64,000 bases of DNA from Methylobacterium sp. CB376 (lineage in GTDB: Bacteria > Pseudomonadota > Alphaproteobacteria > Rhizobiales > Beijerinckiaceae), in contig NZ_CP121648.1 of assembly GCF_029714205.1 (NCBI RefSeq), forward strand, positions 4,663,001 through 4,727,000, given 5' to 3'. Positions 47,667 through 57,602 of the stretch are shown here, one piece after another; position 1 is the first letter of the stretch, and each line of letters begins with the position of its first letter. Made by a program: the position numbers and the translations under genes. A model generated the notes under the pieces. The model was not told the origin of the DNA. It was given only the letters and a program-made list of their open reading frames with translations, and did no database searches.

Positions 47667-50021
47667 ATGGCGCCGGCAACCCTGACCCTCGACGTCCCGG
47701 GGCTGGAGCACCCGGCCGAGATCCGCATCGACCGCTGGGGCGTCCCGCACATCCGGGCGCTTTCCCGCCGCGACGCCTTCCTGGTCCAGGGCTTCAACGC
47801 GGCGCGGGACCGGCTGTGGCAGATCGATCTCTGGCGCAAGCGCGGGCTCGGCCTGCTCGCGGGGGATTTCGGGCCGGGCTACCTCGCGCAGGACCGCGCC
47901 GCGCGGCTGTTCCTCTATCGCGGCGACGAGGCTGCCGAGTGGGCCGCCTACGGCACCTCGGAGGCGCGCGCCGTCGCGGAGGCCTTCGTCGGCGGGATCA
48001 ACGCCTTCGTCGGCCTGACCGAGGCGGATCCCGCCTGGCTGCCGCCGGAATTCACCCGGATGGGCACCCGGCCGGCGCGCTGGCAGGCCCTGGACGTCGC
48101 GCGCATCCGCAGCCACGCGCTCACCCGCAACGCCCCCTCGGAGGTCGCCCGCGCCCGGCTCGCGGCGCAAGGCGGCCTGGCCCTCGACCGCTTCCGCAAG
48201 ATCCTGGCGCCGGACCACCGGCCGGCCGTCCCGGAGGGGCTCGACCCGGCGCAGGTGCCCCCGGAGGTCATCGACGCCGTGCGCCTCGCGACCGCCGGCG
48301 TTGGCTTCCGGCCCGACCGGCTGCTGGCGGGGCGGGACGAGGCCGAGACCTGGACCTTCGTGGACGAGTTCGGCGCGGTCGGCCCGGCCCGGCGCCCGCC
48401 GGAGGACGGGCCGCCCGACGGCTCGAACAACTGGGCCGTGGCGCCCTCCCGCACGGCGACCGGGCGGCCGATCCTGGCGAGCGACCCGCACCGGGCGATC
48501 ACGCTCCCGTCGCTGCGCTACGTCGTGCACCTCAGCGCGCCGGGCCTCGACGTGATCGGGGCGGGCGAGCCGGCCCTGCCGGGGATCTCGATCGGCCATA
48601 ACGGCCGGGCGGCCTTCAGCCTGACCATCGCGCCGATCGACCAGGAGGATCTCCTGGTCTACGAGACCCACCAAGACGACCCCGACCTCTACCGCTACGG
48701 CGAGGGCTGGGAGCGGATGCGGATCGTGACCGAGACCGCCCCGGTCCGGGGCGGGCCGGAGGCGCAGCACCGCCTCGCCTTCACCCGCCACGGTCCGGTC
48801 GTGCACGAGGACCGGGTGGGGCGCCGGGCCTTCGCGCTGCGCACGGTCTGGACCGAGCCCGGCACCGCGGCCTATCTCGGCAGCCTCGCCTATCTCGACG
48901 CGGACAGCCCGGAGGCGTTCGGCGCTGCCCTGCGCCACTGGTCGGCGCCGAGCGTCAACCACCTTTACGCGGACGTGTCCGGGCGGATCGGCTGGTTCGT
49001 GGCCGGCAAGGCGCCGCGCCGCCCGAACTGGGACGGCCTGATGCCGGTGCCGGGCGACGGCCGCTACGAGTGGGACGGCTTCGTCGCGCCCGAGGATCTG
49101 CCGCGCCGCATCGACCCGCCGGAGGGATTCGTGGCGAGCGCCAACGAGATGAACCTGCCGGAGGGCTACCCCCACCGCCTCGGTCACGAGTGGCACGAGC
49201 CCTGGCGGGCGCGGCGCATCCGGGCGGTGCTGGCGGGGCAGCCGCGGCACGGCCTCGCCGATTCGGCGGCCCTCCAGGGCGACGATCATTCGCACCCGGC
49301 CCTGGCGCTCGCCGGGCTCGCCCGCGAGGCGCTCGGCGGGGAGGCGGGCCCGCTGCTGCGCGAGCCCCTGGCGCTGCTCGCCGGCTTCGACGGGCGCCTG
49401 CGCGAGGAATCCGCGGCGGCGGCGCTGCTCGAGATCTGGTGGGTGCACCATCTGCGCCCGGCGCTCCTCGCGGCGCTCGCGCCCGACCGGGCCACGGCGG
49501 AACTCCTCGCCCCCGGCGACACCGAGGCGCTGCTCGGGCTTCTCGGCGCGCCCGCGCCGCCCCTCGACCGCGCCGCGCGCGACCGGATTCTCGGCCGGAC
49601 TCTCGCGGAGGCCTTCCGCGACGCCGCCGCCCGCCTCGGCGCGGATCCGGCCGGCTGGGCCTGGGGGCGCCTGCACCACGCCCACCTCGTCCACCCGCTC
49701 GCGCCGCTCGGCTTCTCGGGCCACGACGTCCCGCGCCTGCCGCTCGGCGGCTCGGGCGTCACGGTGATGTATGCCGGCTACCGCCCGGACACGTTCCGGG
49801 TCACCCACGGCGCCTCCTTCCGCATGGTGCTGGATGTCGGGGAGTGGGACGCGAGCCTGTTCGTCAACGGGCCGGGCCAGTCGGGCGACCCGCGCTCGCC
49901 CCACTACGCCGACCACGCCGAGACCTGGGCCGGGCGGGGCCACCTGCCGCTCCTCTATTCCCGGGCGGCGGTGGACGGGGCGACGCGGCAGCTGATCCGG
50001 CTCGTGCCGGGGCGGGCGTGA
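47667..50021 (+). CDS. Penicillin acylase family Ntn hydrolase
   Basis: Self-cleaving N-terminal-nucleophile amidase. The 784-residue precursor has the alpha-chain start IRIDRWGVPHIRALSRRDAF and GFNAARDRLWQIDLWRKRGLG, then the processing site PDG|SNNWAVAPSRT with Ser253 as the future beta-chain nucleophile, ILASDPHRAI, and later SANEMNLPEGYP with the oxyanion Asn. No signal peptide is seen before the domain, unlike most penicillin G acylases, so it may be cytoplasmic. Natural substrates could be N-acyl amides or homoserine lactones. Confidence 0.9.
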   Translation: MAPATLTLDVPGLEHPAEIRIDRWGVPHIRALSRRDAFLVQGFNAARDRLWQIDLWRKRGLGLLAGDFGPGYLAQDRAARLFLYRGDEAAEWAAYGTSEARAVAEAFVGGINAFVGLTEADPAWLPPEFTRMGTRPARWQALDVARIRSHALTRNAPSEVARARLAAQGGLALDRFRKILAPDHRPAVPEGLDPAQVPPEVIDAVRLATAGVGFRPDRLLAGRDEAETWTFVDEFGAVGPARRPPEDGPPDGSNNWAVAPSRTATGRPILASDPHRAITLPSLRYVVHLSAPGLDVIGAGEPALPGISIGHNGRAAFSLTIAPIDQEDLLVYETHQDDPDLYRYGEGWERMRIVTETAPVRGGPEAQHRLAFTRHGPVVHEDRVGRRAFALRTVWTEPGTAAYLGSLAYLDADSPEAFGAALRHWSAPSVNHLYADVSGRIGWFVAGKAPRRPNWDGLMPVPGDGRYEWDGFVAPEDLPRRIDPPEGFVASANEMNLPEGYPHRLGHEWHEPWRARRIRAVLAGQPRHGLADSAALQGDDHSHPALALAGLAREALGGEAGPLLREPLALLAGFDGRLREESAAAALLEIWWVHHLRPALLAALAPDRATAELLAPGDTEALLGLLGAPAPPLDRAARDRILGRTLAEAFRDAAARLGADPAGWAWGRLHHAHLVHPLAPLGFSGHDVPRLPLGGSGVTVMYAGYRPDTFRVTHGASFRMVLDVGEWDASLFVNGPGQSGDPRSPHYADHAETWAGRGHLPLLYSRAAVDGATRQLIRLVPGRA

Positions 50022-50127
50022 GCCCGTCCCTGTACGCCGGCCGAACGCGTCCCTCAGGCCGGCTTCATCCGGCCCACACCATGATCCGGACCGTGACAGC
50101 CCCCCGGCTGCCCCGGAGTCCCCGGCC

Positions 50128-50481
50128 ATGACACGTCTCCTCCGCCTGGGCGCCTGCGCCGCCCTGGTCCTCCTTGCCGCCCCCGCTCTCGCGGCCGATC
50201 TCGACGGGCCGCCGATCGCCCATGGCGGCCGCCCGGATTGGGCCCCGCCTCCGCCTCTCGCGGAGGGCGGGGAGACCTGCCGGGTCTTCGTGCGCCGCCG
50301 CATCGGCCCGGACGGCGAGGAGCGCATCCGCCGGGTGCGCGTCTGCGAGGAGGCCGCGGAGGCCCGCCCGCACTGGCACCACCGGCCGTGGCGCGAGGAG
50401 GGAGAGCCCGGCGACCGCTTCCCGTCGCGCGCGCCGGGCGCGGCGCCGATCCCGCCGGAGGAGGTGCCCGAGCGCTGGTAG
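50128..50481 (+). CDS. Small secreted Pro/Arg-rich protein
   Basis: The 117-residue product has a clean signal peptide (1-22, CAALVLLAAPALAAD), a Pro-rich segment, and two Cys (ETCRVFVRRRIG and VRVCEEAAE) that may form a disulfide, then a His/Trp-rich and Pro-rich tail (HWHHRPW). I do not recognise a family. Strong coding bias and the signal peptide support a real gene. It lies between the acylase and recD2 genes on the same strand. Confidence 0.65.
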   Translation: MTRLLRLGACAALVLLAAPALAADLDGPPIAHGGRPDWAPPPPLAEGGETCRVFVRRRIGPDGEERIRRVRVCEEAAEARPHWHHRPWREEGEPGDRFPSRAPGAAPIPPEEVPERW

Positions 50482-50526
50482 AGGGTTGCGCCGGGCCCGG
50501 GCCGCCCCGATCTTGGCCCTGACCCG

Positions 50527-52737
50527 ATGCTTGGATCCTCCACCTCGCGCCGGCCGGCCCGGGCCGGCGCCGCCGACGCGCCCCGCGACGCCCTCGCGGG
50601 GTCGATCGAGCGCGTCACCTTCCACAGCGCCGAGACGGGCTTCTGCGTCCTCAAGGTGAAGGCCCGCGGGCGGCGCGACCTCGTCGCGGTGGTGGGCCAC
50701 GCGCCGGCGGTCGCGGCCGGGGAGTGGATCGCCGCCACCGGCGCCTGGGTCAGCGACCGCCAGCACGGGCTGCAGTTCCGCGCCGACACCCTGGCCTGCA
50801 CGCCCCCGACCGGGTCGGAGGGAATCGCCCGCTACCTCGCCTCCGGCCAGATGCGCGGCATCGGCCCGCAGATGGCCAAGCGCATCGTCGCGGCCTTCGG
50901 CAGCGAGACCTTCGCGGTGATCGAGGCGAACCCTGAGCGCCTCACCGAGGTGCCGGGGATCGGCCCGACCCGGGCGGCGCGGCTGGTGGCGGCCTGGGCC
51001 GAGCACCGCGTGGTGCGGGAGATCATGGTGTTCCTGCACGCGCACGGCGTCGGCACCGCGCGGGCCGTGCGCATCCACAAGACCTACGGCGCCGAGTCGA
51101 TCGCCGTGATGAGCGAGGATCCCTACCGCCTCGCCCGCGACGTGCGCGGCATCGGCTTCCGGACCGCCGACGCCATCGCCGCCAGGCTCGGCCTGCCGCC
51201 GACCGCCCCGGCGCGGCTCCGGGCCGGCCTCGCCCACGCGCTGCAGGCCGCGATGGACGAGGGCCATTGCGCCCTGCCGGTGCCGGACCTCGTGGCGCGG
51301 GCGGCCGACCTCCTCGGCGTCGACCCGGGCCTCACCCGCACGGCGCTCGCGGAGGAGCTGGGCGGCGACGCGATCGTGGCGGACACGATCGGCGGCGAGA
51401 CCCACGTCTTCCTGCGCGGGCTGCACGCGGCCGAGCGGGCGATCGGCGAGCGCCTCGCCGCCCTCGACGCCGCGCCGCTGCCCTGGGGCGAGATCGCGGT
51501 CGACCCGGCCCTCGACGCCGTCGAGGCCGAGACCGGGCGCCGCCTCTCGCCCTCGCAGCGCGAGGCGGCCCGCACGGTGCTCTCCGCCAAGGTCGCGGTG
51601 ATCACCGGGGGGCCCGGCGTCGGCAAGACCAGCACGCTCGACGCGCTGCTGCGCCTGCTCGGCGGCGTCGAGGCCGAGGTGCTGCTCGCGGCGCCGACCG
51701 GGCGCGCCGCCAAGCGGATGAGCGAGCAGACCGGCCGGCCCGCCAAGACTCTGCACCGGCTCCTCGAAGTCGATCCCGTCCGCGGCGGATTCCAGCGCTC
51801 CGAGCACGATCCCCTGCGCTGCGACCTCCTCGTGGTGGACGAGGCCTCGATGATCGACGTGCCGCTGATGAACGCGCTCACCCGGGCGCTGCCCCGGCAC
51901 GCGGCGCTCTGGCTCGTCGGCGACGTGGACCAGCTGCCCTCCGTCGGGCCGGGGCAGGTCCTGGCCGACGTGATCGCCTCGGGCGCCGTCGCGGTGGCGC
52001 GGCTCACCGAGGTGTTCCGGCAGGCGGCGGAGAGCCGGATCATCGTCAACGCCCACCGCATCCGGGCCGGGCGGATGCCGGAGGGCAGCGCCGATGCGTC
52101 CGGGGACTTCTTCCTGGTCGAGATCGAGGACCCCGAGGTCGGGGCGGAGCGGCTCGTCGAGATCGTGACGCGGCGCATCCCCCGCCGCTTCGGTCTCGAT
52201 CCGGTGCGCGACGTGCAGGTGCTCTGCCCGATGACCCGCGGGGCGCTCGGCAGCCGCCACCTCAATCACGCCCTGCAGCAGGTGCTCAATCCGAACCCGC
52301 CGCTCGCCGTCGAGCGCTTCGGCTGGCGCTTCGCGCCGGGCGACCGGGTGATGGTGGTGCAGAACGACTACGACCGCGACGTCTTCAACGGCGATCTCGG
52401 CGTGGTGGCGCGGCTCGATCCCGAGGAGGGGGTGCTGATCGGGAGCTTCGACGGGCGCGAGGTGGCGTGGCCCTTCGACGAGCTCGACGCCCTCGCGCCG
52501 GCCTACGCGATCACGATCCACAAGGCGCAAGGGTCGGAATACCCGGCCGTGGTGATCCCGGTGGCGCTGCAGCACTACACGATGCTCGCCCGCAACCTCC
52601 TCTACACGGGCGTGACCCGCGGCAAGCAGCTCGTGGTGCTGGTGGCGCAGAGGAGGGCGGTGGCGATCGCCGTGCGGGGAGGGACGATGCGGCCGCGCTT
52701 CACGAAGCTGCGGGAGTGGCTGCGCCGAAAGACCTGA
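50527..52737 (+). CDS. recD2: RecD2-like SF1B 5'-3' DNA helicase
   Basis: RecD-like helicase of the type that acts without RecBC. The 736-residue product has an N-terminal OB-like domain (residues 20-95), tandem helix-hairpin-helix motifs (GIGPQMAKRIV, VPGIGPTRAARL), Walker A GGPGVGKTSTLD (about residue 365), DEASMID, GDVDQLPSVGPGQVL, and the C-terminal TIHKAQGSEYPAVVIP and NLLYTGVTRGKQ. Length and domain order match RecD2. It sits near nth and pdeM, so several repair genes cluster here, though in separate transcripts. Confidence 0.92.
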   Translation: MLGSSTSRRPARAGAADAPRDALAGSIERVTFHSAETGFCVLKVKARGRRDLVAVVGHAPAVAAGEWIAATGAWVSDRQHGLQFRADTLACTPPTGSEGIARYLASGQMRGIGPQMAKRIVAAFGSETFAVIEANPERLTEVPGIGPTRAARLVAAWAEHRVVREIMVFLHAHGVGTARAVRIHKTYGAESIAVMSEDPYRLARDVRGIGFRTADAIAARLGLPPTAPARLRAGLAHALQAAMDEGHCALPVPDLVARAADLLGVDPGLTRTALAEELGGDAIVADTIGGETHVFLRGLHAAERAIGERLAALDAAPLPWGEIAVDPALDAVEAETGRRLSPSQREAARTVLSAKVAVITGGPGVGKTSTLDALLRLLGGVEAEVLLAAPTGRAAKRMSEQTGRPAKTLHRLLEVDPVRGGFQRSEHDPLRCDLLVVDEASMIDVPLMNALTRALPRHAALWLVGDVDQLPSVGPGQVLADVIASGAVAVARLTEVFRQAAESRIIVNAHRIRAGRMPEGSADASGDFFLVEIEDPEVGAERLVEIVTRRIPRRFGLDPVRDVQVLCPMTRGALGSRHLNHALQQVLNPNPPLAVERFGWRFAPGDRVMVVQNDYDRDVFNGDLGVVARLDPEEGVLIGSFDGREVAWPFDELDALAPAYAITIHKAQGSEYPAVVIPVALQHYTMLARNLLYTGVTRGKQLVVLVAQRRAVAIAVRGGTMRPRFTKLREWLRRKT

Positions 52738-52830
52738 TGCGGGTGGAACGAGGCCTGCCGCAGCATCGGCGCGCGCTGCGTGTCCGGGCGGCCCTCCGGG
52801 CGGATCGGCCGCTCGCTCGGAACCCCCTCT

Positions 52831-52868
52831 TCACGTCATAATCCCTTTTTCACGTCATAATCCCTTTT
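52831..52868. repeat. 19-bp direct duplication at the 3' end of the DUF2244 gene
   Basis: TCACGTCATAATCCCTTTT occurs twice in a row (52831-52849 and 52850-52868). The second copy overlaps the last codons and stop of the minus-strand DUF2244 gene; the first lies just beyond it. It looks like a recent slippage duplication. Confidence 0.9.
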
Positions 52869-53358
52869 TCACCTGGGCCAGCGCCCGGGTCATGCCCTCC
52901 GCGATGGTCTCGCGCTCGGGCGGGGAGGCGTCGCGGGCGACCAGCACCCGCTGGCCGCGGGAGACGATCGCCAGAATCTGCAGCCCGTACTCGTCGTCCT
53001 CGACCTTGTGCAGGCGGCTCCACAGGGGATTGAAGCGCCACTCGGCCCGCTCGCCCCGGGGGCTGACCCGGGCCAGCAGGATCTCGATCGGGCTGATGAT
53101 CACCTGCTCGAAGGAGCGCCCGCGCCGCATGCTGACGCTGAGCGCGACCCACAGGGCCAGCATGTCGAGGCCGAAGAAGCCCGCGATCGGCCAGAAGCCC
53201 TGGCGCAGGAAGACGAGGCTCGTCACCAGCGACACGAGACAGCACCCCGCCATCACGGCCTGGAACCCGGCCCGGCCGAGCGAGCAATGGGGCCGGATCA
53301 CCGCCGAGAAGACCGGGCGCTCGAACGAGTCCGGATCGCGCCCGTCGGGATGGCGCAT
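52855..53358 (-). CDS. DUF2244 family membrane protein
   Basis: The 167-residue product has two adjacent membrane helices (about 32-75, MAGCCLVSLVTSLVFL and FFGLDMLALWVAL) and a soluble C-terminal part (EWRFNPLWSRLHKVEDDEYG, RGQRVLVARDASPPERE) matching DUF2244. ATG 53358 is chosen because AGGAGGGG ends 6 bases before it; an earlier ATG at 53391 lacks an SD. The family often sits divergent to nth, as here. Function unknown. Confidence 0.85.
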   Translation of the reverse strand: MRHPDGRDPDSFERPVFSAVIRPHCSLGRAGFQAVMAGCCLVSLVTSLVFLRQGFWPIAGFFGLDMLALWVALSVSMRRGRSFEQVIISPIEILLARVSPRGERAEWRFNPLWSRLHKVEDDEYGLQILAIVSRGQRVLVARDASPPERETIAEGMTRALAQVKKGL

Positions 53359-53411
53359 GGACGGCCCCTCCTGTCCCTTGCCGCTCTGCATCGGCTCAAT
53401 ATAAGGCGGCT

Positions 53412-54161
53412 ATGACGCGACGAAAGCGCGACGCTCCCACGAAAGTGAAGGCGGCGGGGGCGGCCCTGGTCGCGCCCCCGACCGTGCCCCCGACCGCGCC
53501 CGCGCGGGCGCCCGAGCCGGTGGACGCGGCGACCCTGGCCGAGATCTTCGCGCGGCTGAGCGCCGCCAACCCGTCGCCGCGCTCGGACCTGGAATACCTC
53601 AACCCCTACACGCTCCTCGTCGCGGTGGTCCTGTCCGCCCAGGCGACGGACCGGAGCGTCAACCTCGCCACCCGCGACCTGTTCGCGAAGGCGGATCATC
53701 CGGCCGCGATGCTGGCGCTGGGCGAGGAGGTGGTGCGCGCGCATATCCGCACCATCGGGCTGTTCAACACCAAGGCCAGGAACGTCATCGCGCTCTCGGC
53801 GATCCTGGTCGCGGAGCATGGCGGGGCGGTGCCGCGGCGGCGCGAGGACCTGGAGGTGCTGCCGGGGGTCGGCCGCAAGACCGCGAGCGTGGTGCTCAAC
53901 GTCGCCTTCGGCGAGCCGACCATCGCGGTGGACACCCACATCTTCCGGGTCTCGAACCGGATCCCGCTGGCGCCCGGCACCACGACCGACAAGGTGCAGG
54001 AGGGGCTCGAGGCGATCGTGCCCGAGCCCTACCGGCTCAACGCCCATCACTGGCTCATCCTGCACGGGCGCTACACCTGCAAGGCGCGCAAGCCGGAATG
54101 CTGGCGCTGCGTCATCGCGGACCTGTGCCGCTACCCGGACAAGACGGCGGCCGGGGCGTGA
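53412..54161 (+). CDS. nth: Endonuclease III
   Basis: DNA glycosylase/AP lyase for oxidised pyrimidines. The 249-residue product has an Ala/Pro-rich N-terminal tail (1-35), the HhH LPGVGRKTASVVL with catalytic Lys, catalytic Asp in VDTHIFRVSNR, and the 4Fe-4S loop (CKARKPECWRCVIADLC, C-x6-C-x2-C-x5-C). A TATAAG at 53400-53405 lies only about 7 bases before the ATG, so the mRNA may be leaderless. It is divergent from DUF2244. Confidence 0.96.
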   Translation: MTRRKRDAPTKVKAAGAALVAPPTVPPTAPARAPEPVDAATLAEIFARLSAANPSPRSDLEYLNPYTLLVAVVLSAQATDRSVNLATRDLFAKADHPAAMLALGEEVVRAHIRTIGLFNTKARNVIALSAILVAEHGGAVPRRREDLEVLPGVGRKTASVVLNVAFGEPTIAVDTHIFRVSNRIPLAPGTTTDKVQEGLEAIVPEPYRLNAHHWLILHGRYTCKARKPECWRCVIADLCRYPDKTAAGA

Positions 54162-54308
54162 CGCGCGCGGGGCGGCGCCGGGGGCCGGGCTCCCCGGCGC
54201 GGTTCCGCGGCCGGCGTCCATCGCCGGTGCCGGATCGGCTCTCGCGCCGGTCCGCTCGTGCCGGTCCGAACCCCGGAGCGGGACGGGCGCGGCCCGCGCG
54301 GCCGCCGC

Positions 54309-55022
54309 TCACTCCCGGACCAGCATCGCCCGCCCGATCGCGAACAGGCGGCCGTCGCCGAGGAGATGCGCCGTGAGCCCGGTCGGGAACAGCGCGTCGA
54401 AGGCGGGGCTGCGCACGTTGAGCCCGCCCGTATAGGCGCCGAAGGCCGGCATCACGAGGCGGGTCGCGTCGGTCGCGAAGCAGCGGCGGCGCACCGCCCG
54501 CCCGCGCATCACCACCTTGCCGACCGGGTGCAGGTGGCCCGCCACCTCGCCCGGCGCGGCCCCGTCCCGCGGCTCGTGGCGCAGCACCAGCCCGCCGAGC
54601 GCCAGCGCGTCGGCGAAGCGCCCGCCGATGCCGTCCTGCACGGCGCGGTCGTGGTTGCCGTTGATCCAGACCCAGTCGCGCCCTTCCTGCAGGGCGGCGA
54701 TCAGGGCGTGGTCGCCCGGATCCATCCGGCCCGGGCCGCCCGCATCGTGGAACGAGTCGCCGAGCGCCACCACGCGGGCCGGGTCGAACCGCGCCACCAC
54801 CTCGTGCAGGGCCGCCAGCGTCTCGCGGGTGTCGTAGGGCGGCAGGAACTGGCCCGAGCGCGCCGCGAAGGAGGAGCCCTTCTCCAGGTGCAGGTCCGAG
54901 ACCACCAGGGTGCGGTGCGCGTCGAGCCAGAGGGCGCCGCTCAGATCGAGGGTGAGGGCTTCGCCGGCGAGGGTCAGGGCAGGGGTCTTGCGCGTCTTGT
55001 CGAGCTTCAGGGCCGGCGTCAC
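54309..55022 (-). CDS. pdeM: Ligase-associated metallophosphoesterase PdeM
   Basis: Predicted nuclease/phosphoesterase found with Lhr-type helicases in DNA-damage clusters. The 237-residue product has all metallophosphoesterase motifs: VVSDLHLEKGSS, ALGDSFHDAG, WINGNHD, and GHLHPVGKV. It starts 39 bp after the Lhr-like helicase stop on the same strand, and both follow hrcA. The ligase and MBL exonuclease that often accompany this pair are not in the window. The name comes from family context; activity is inferred. Confidence 0.88.
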   Translation of the reverse strand: MTPALKLDKTRKTPALTLAGEALTLDLSGALWLDAHRTLVVSDLHLEKGSSFAARSGQFLPPYDTRETLAALHEVVARFDPARVVALGDSFHDAGGPGRMDPGDHALIAALQEGRDWVWINGNHDRAVQDGIGGRFADALALGGLVLRHEPRDGAAPGEVAGHLHPVGKVVMRGRAVRRRCFATDATRLVMPAFGAYTGGLNVRSPAFDALFPTGLTAHLLGDGRLFAIGRAMLVRE

Positions 55023-55061
55023 TGCGTCTCTTCCTTGGAGCCGGGGCCGGGCTCGTCGCGG

Positions 55062-57602
55062 TCAGGACAGCGCCTCGTCGAGCAGCGCCGCCTCGGCCTC
55101 GGCCAGAATCTCGTCGGCCCCCTCCCCGTAGACCCGCTCCCGCCCGATCTCGAGCATCACGTTCACGGAGAGGGGCGAGACGCGGTCGAGCGCCTTGTGG
55201 ATGATTCGCCCCTGGATGCGCGACAGCATCATGCCGAGGCGGCGCACGTCGAGGAGTCCGGTTGCCGCATCCTGGCGCGCCGCCCGCAGCAGCAGGTGGT
55301 CGGGCTCGTGCTTGCGCAACACGTCGTAGATCAGGTCGGTCGAGATCGTGACCTGCCGGCCGGTCTTGCGCAGGCCCGGATGGTGGCGCTCGATCAGCCC
55401 GGCGATGACCGCGCATTGCCGGAAGGTGCGCTTCATCATGGCGGATTCGTCGAGCCAGGCTTCGAGGTCGTCGCCGAGCATGTCCTGCGCGAAGAGCGCG
55501 TCGAGGAAGCCGGGCTCGCGACCGATCCGCTCGGCCACGTCGCGGCTGCCGAAGATCGCCAGCCCGTAATCGTTGGCCGCGAAGCCGAGGGGGCGCAGCC
55601 CCGCCCGCTCGAGGCGGCGGGTCAGCAGCATGCCGAGCGTCTGGTGGGCCAGGCGGCCCTCGAACGGGAAGCAGGTCAGGTAGTGGCGGGACCCGCGCGG
55701 AAAGGTCTCGACCAGGAGGTCGCGCGGGCCGGGCAGGATCGAGCGGCGGCGCTGCAGCAGCAGGTAGTCGGCGACCTGGGCGGGCAGCCGGTCCCACTCG
55801 AACGGGTCGGCGATGAGCTGGCGCACCCGGGCGGCGAGGAAGGTCGAGAGCGGGAATTTCGCGCCCGCGTAGCTCGGGATGGCCGGGTCGGTGCCCGGCG
55901 CGCCGCGGGTGACCAGCGCCTCGTCCTCGTGCAGGCCCTCGAAGCGCAGGATCTCGCCCGCGAACAGGAAGGTGTCGCCGACCGTCAGGGTCTCGGCGAA
56001 ATCCTCCTCGATCTCCCCGAGCACCCGGCCGCCCCGGGGCAGGATCGTGCCGGGCTTGCCCCGCACGCCCCGGGCGAGCCGCACCTTGACGTGGGTCGAT
56101 TCGATGATCGTGCCGACATTCATCCGGTAGGCCTGCGCCGCGCGGGCGTCGCGCACGCGCCACAGCCCGTCCGGACCGCGCAGGATCTTGGCGAAGCGCT
56201 CGTAGGCGCGCAGGGCGTAGCCGCCGGTGGCGACGAAATCGACCACCTGCTCGAAGTCCTCGTAGGCGAGGTCCGCATAGGGCGCGGCCGCGCGCACCTC
56301 CTCGTACAGGTCATCGACCGCGAAGCCGCCCGCGCAGGCCATGCCGAGCACGTGCTGGGCGAGCACGTCGGGGGCGCCGAGGCGCGGGTCGGGCGTGTCC
56401 TGGGCGGCCTCCTCCACGGCGTCGAGGGCGGCGCGGCACTCCAGGATCTCGAAGCGGTTCGCCGGCACCAGGTAGGCCCGGGAGGGCTCGTCCATGCGAT
56501 GGTTGGCGCGGCCGATCCGCTGCATGATCCGGCTCGCGCCCTTCGGCGCCCCGACATTGACCACGAGGTCGACGTCGCCCCAGTCGATGCCGAGGTCGAG
56601 GGTGGCGGTGCAGACGACGGCGCGCAGCCGCCCCTCCGCCATCGCGGCCTCGACGCGGCGGCGCTGCGTGGCGTCGAGGGAGCCGTGGTGGAGCGCGATC
56701 GGCAGCGCGTCCTCGTTGAGCTTCCAGAGTTCCTGGAAGGTGTACTCCGCCTGCAGCCGCGTGTTGACGAAGACGAGCACCATCCGGTGCTGCCGGATCA
56801 GGTCGTAGATCGCCGGCATCGCCTGCCAGGCGGTGTGCCCGGCGAGCGGCAGGGCGCGGCTCGCCTCCAGCAGGCGCAGGTCGGGCCTCGCCCCGCCCGA
56901 GACCGTGATCAGCTCGGCGAGGCGCGGTTCGGGCGCCTGCGGGACGAGGTAGCGCTGCAGCGCCTCCGGCTCGCGCACGGTGGCCGACAGGCCGGTGGCG
57001 GCGAGGCCCGGCGCGAGGCGGTGCAGGCGGGCGAGGCCCAGCGCCAGGAGGTCGCCGCGCTTCGAGGTCACCAGCGCGTGCAGCTCGTCGAGGATGACCC
57101 GCTTCAGGCCGGCGAACAGGGTCTCGGCCTCCCGGTGGGCGATCAGCAGCGCGAGCTGCTCGGGCGTGGTCAGCAGGATGTCGGGCGGGCGCTCGATCTG
57201 GCGGGCGCGCTTGTGGGCGGGCGTGTCGCCGGTGCGGGTCTCGACGCGGATCGGCAGGCCGATCTCCGCGACCGGCGCGTCGAGGTTGCGGGCGATGTCG
57301 ACGGCGAGCGCCTTCAGGGGCGAGACGTAGAGCGTGTGGAGGCCGCGCGCGCCGGGCGGCCGCTCCGCGAGCTCGACCAGGGTCGGCAGGAAGCCCGCCA
57401 GGGTCTTGCCGGCCCCCGTCGGCGCCACGAGCAGCGCCGAGCGGCCCGCCCGGGCGGCGGCGAGCAGCGCGAGCTGGTGCGGCCGCGGCGACCAGCCCCG
57501 CGCCGAGAACCAGGCCAGGAAGGCGGGCGGCAGCGCGGCCGCGTCGGCGGCCGGTGCGGGCGGGCGCGTCCCGCGCCGGGGCCGCCCCCGCGCGGCGCTC
57601 AC
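55062..57602 (-). CDS. Ligase-associated DEXH-box helicase (Lhr family)
   Basis: Superfamily 2 DNA helicase. The 846-residue product has Walker [14 protein letters not shown] (about residues 59-71), [34 protein letters not shown] (DExH), [17 protein letters not shown] and QRIGRANHR, then a winged-helix/Lhr-C region and DUF4238-like end. GTG 57602 overlaps the hrcA stop by four bases (GTGA), which fixes this start. It is translationally coupled to hrcA and followed by pdeM. Lhr-Core proteins of this size act in DNA repair; the exact substrate here is unknown. Confidence 0.92.
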   Translation of the reverse strand: MSAARGRPRRGTRPPAPAADAAALPPAFLAWFSARGWSPRPHQLALLAAARAGRSALLVAPTGAGKTLAGFLPTLVELAERPPGARGLHTLYVSPLKALAVDIARNLDAPVAEIGLPIRVETRTGDTPAHKRARQIERPPDILLTTPEQLALLIAHREAETLFAGLKRVILDELHALVTSKRGDLLALGLARLHRLAPGLAATGLSATVREPEALQRYLVPQAPEPRLAELITVSGGARPDLRLLEASRALPLAGHTAWQAMPAIYDLIRQHRMVLVFVNTRLQAEYTFQELWKLNEDALPIALHHGSLDATQRRRVEAAMAEGRLRAVVCTATLDLGIDWGDVDLVVNVGAPKGASRIMQRIGRANHRMDEPSRAYLVPANRFEILECRAALDAVEEAAQDTPDPRLGAPDVLAQHVLGMACAGGFAVDDLYEEVRAAAPYADLAYEDFEQVVDFVATGGYALRAYERFAKILRGPDGLWRVRDARAAQAYRMNVGTIIESTHVKVRLARGVRGKPGTILPRGGRVLGEIEEDFAETLTVGDTFLFAGEILRFEGLHEDEALVTRGAPGTDPAIPSYAGAKFPLSTFLAARVRQLIADPFEWDRLPAQVADYLLLQRRRSILPGPRDLLVETFPRGSRHYLTCFPFEGRLAHQTLGMLLTRRLERAGLRPLGFAANDYGLAIFGSRDVAERIGREPGFLDALFAQDMLGDDLEAWLDESAMMKRTFRQCAVIAGLIERHHPGLRKTGRQVTISTDLIYDVLRKHEPDHLLLRAARQDAATGLLDVRRLGMMLSRIQGRIIHKALDRVSPLSVNVMLEIGRERVYGEGADEILAEAEAALLDEALS

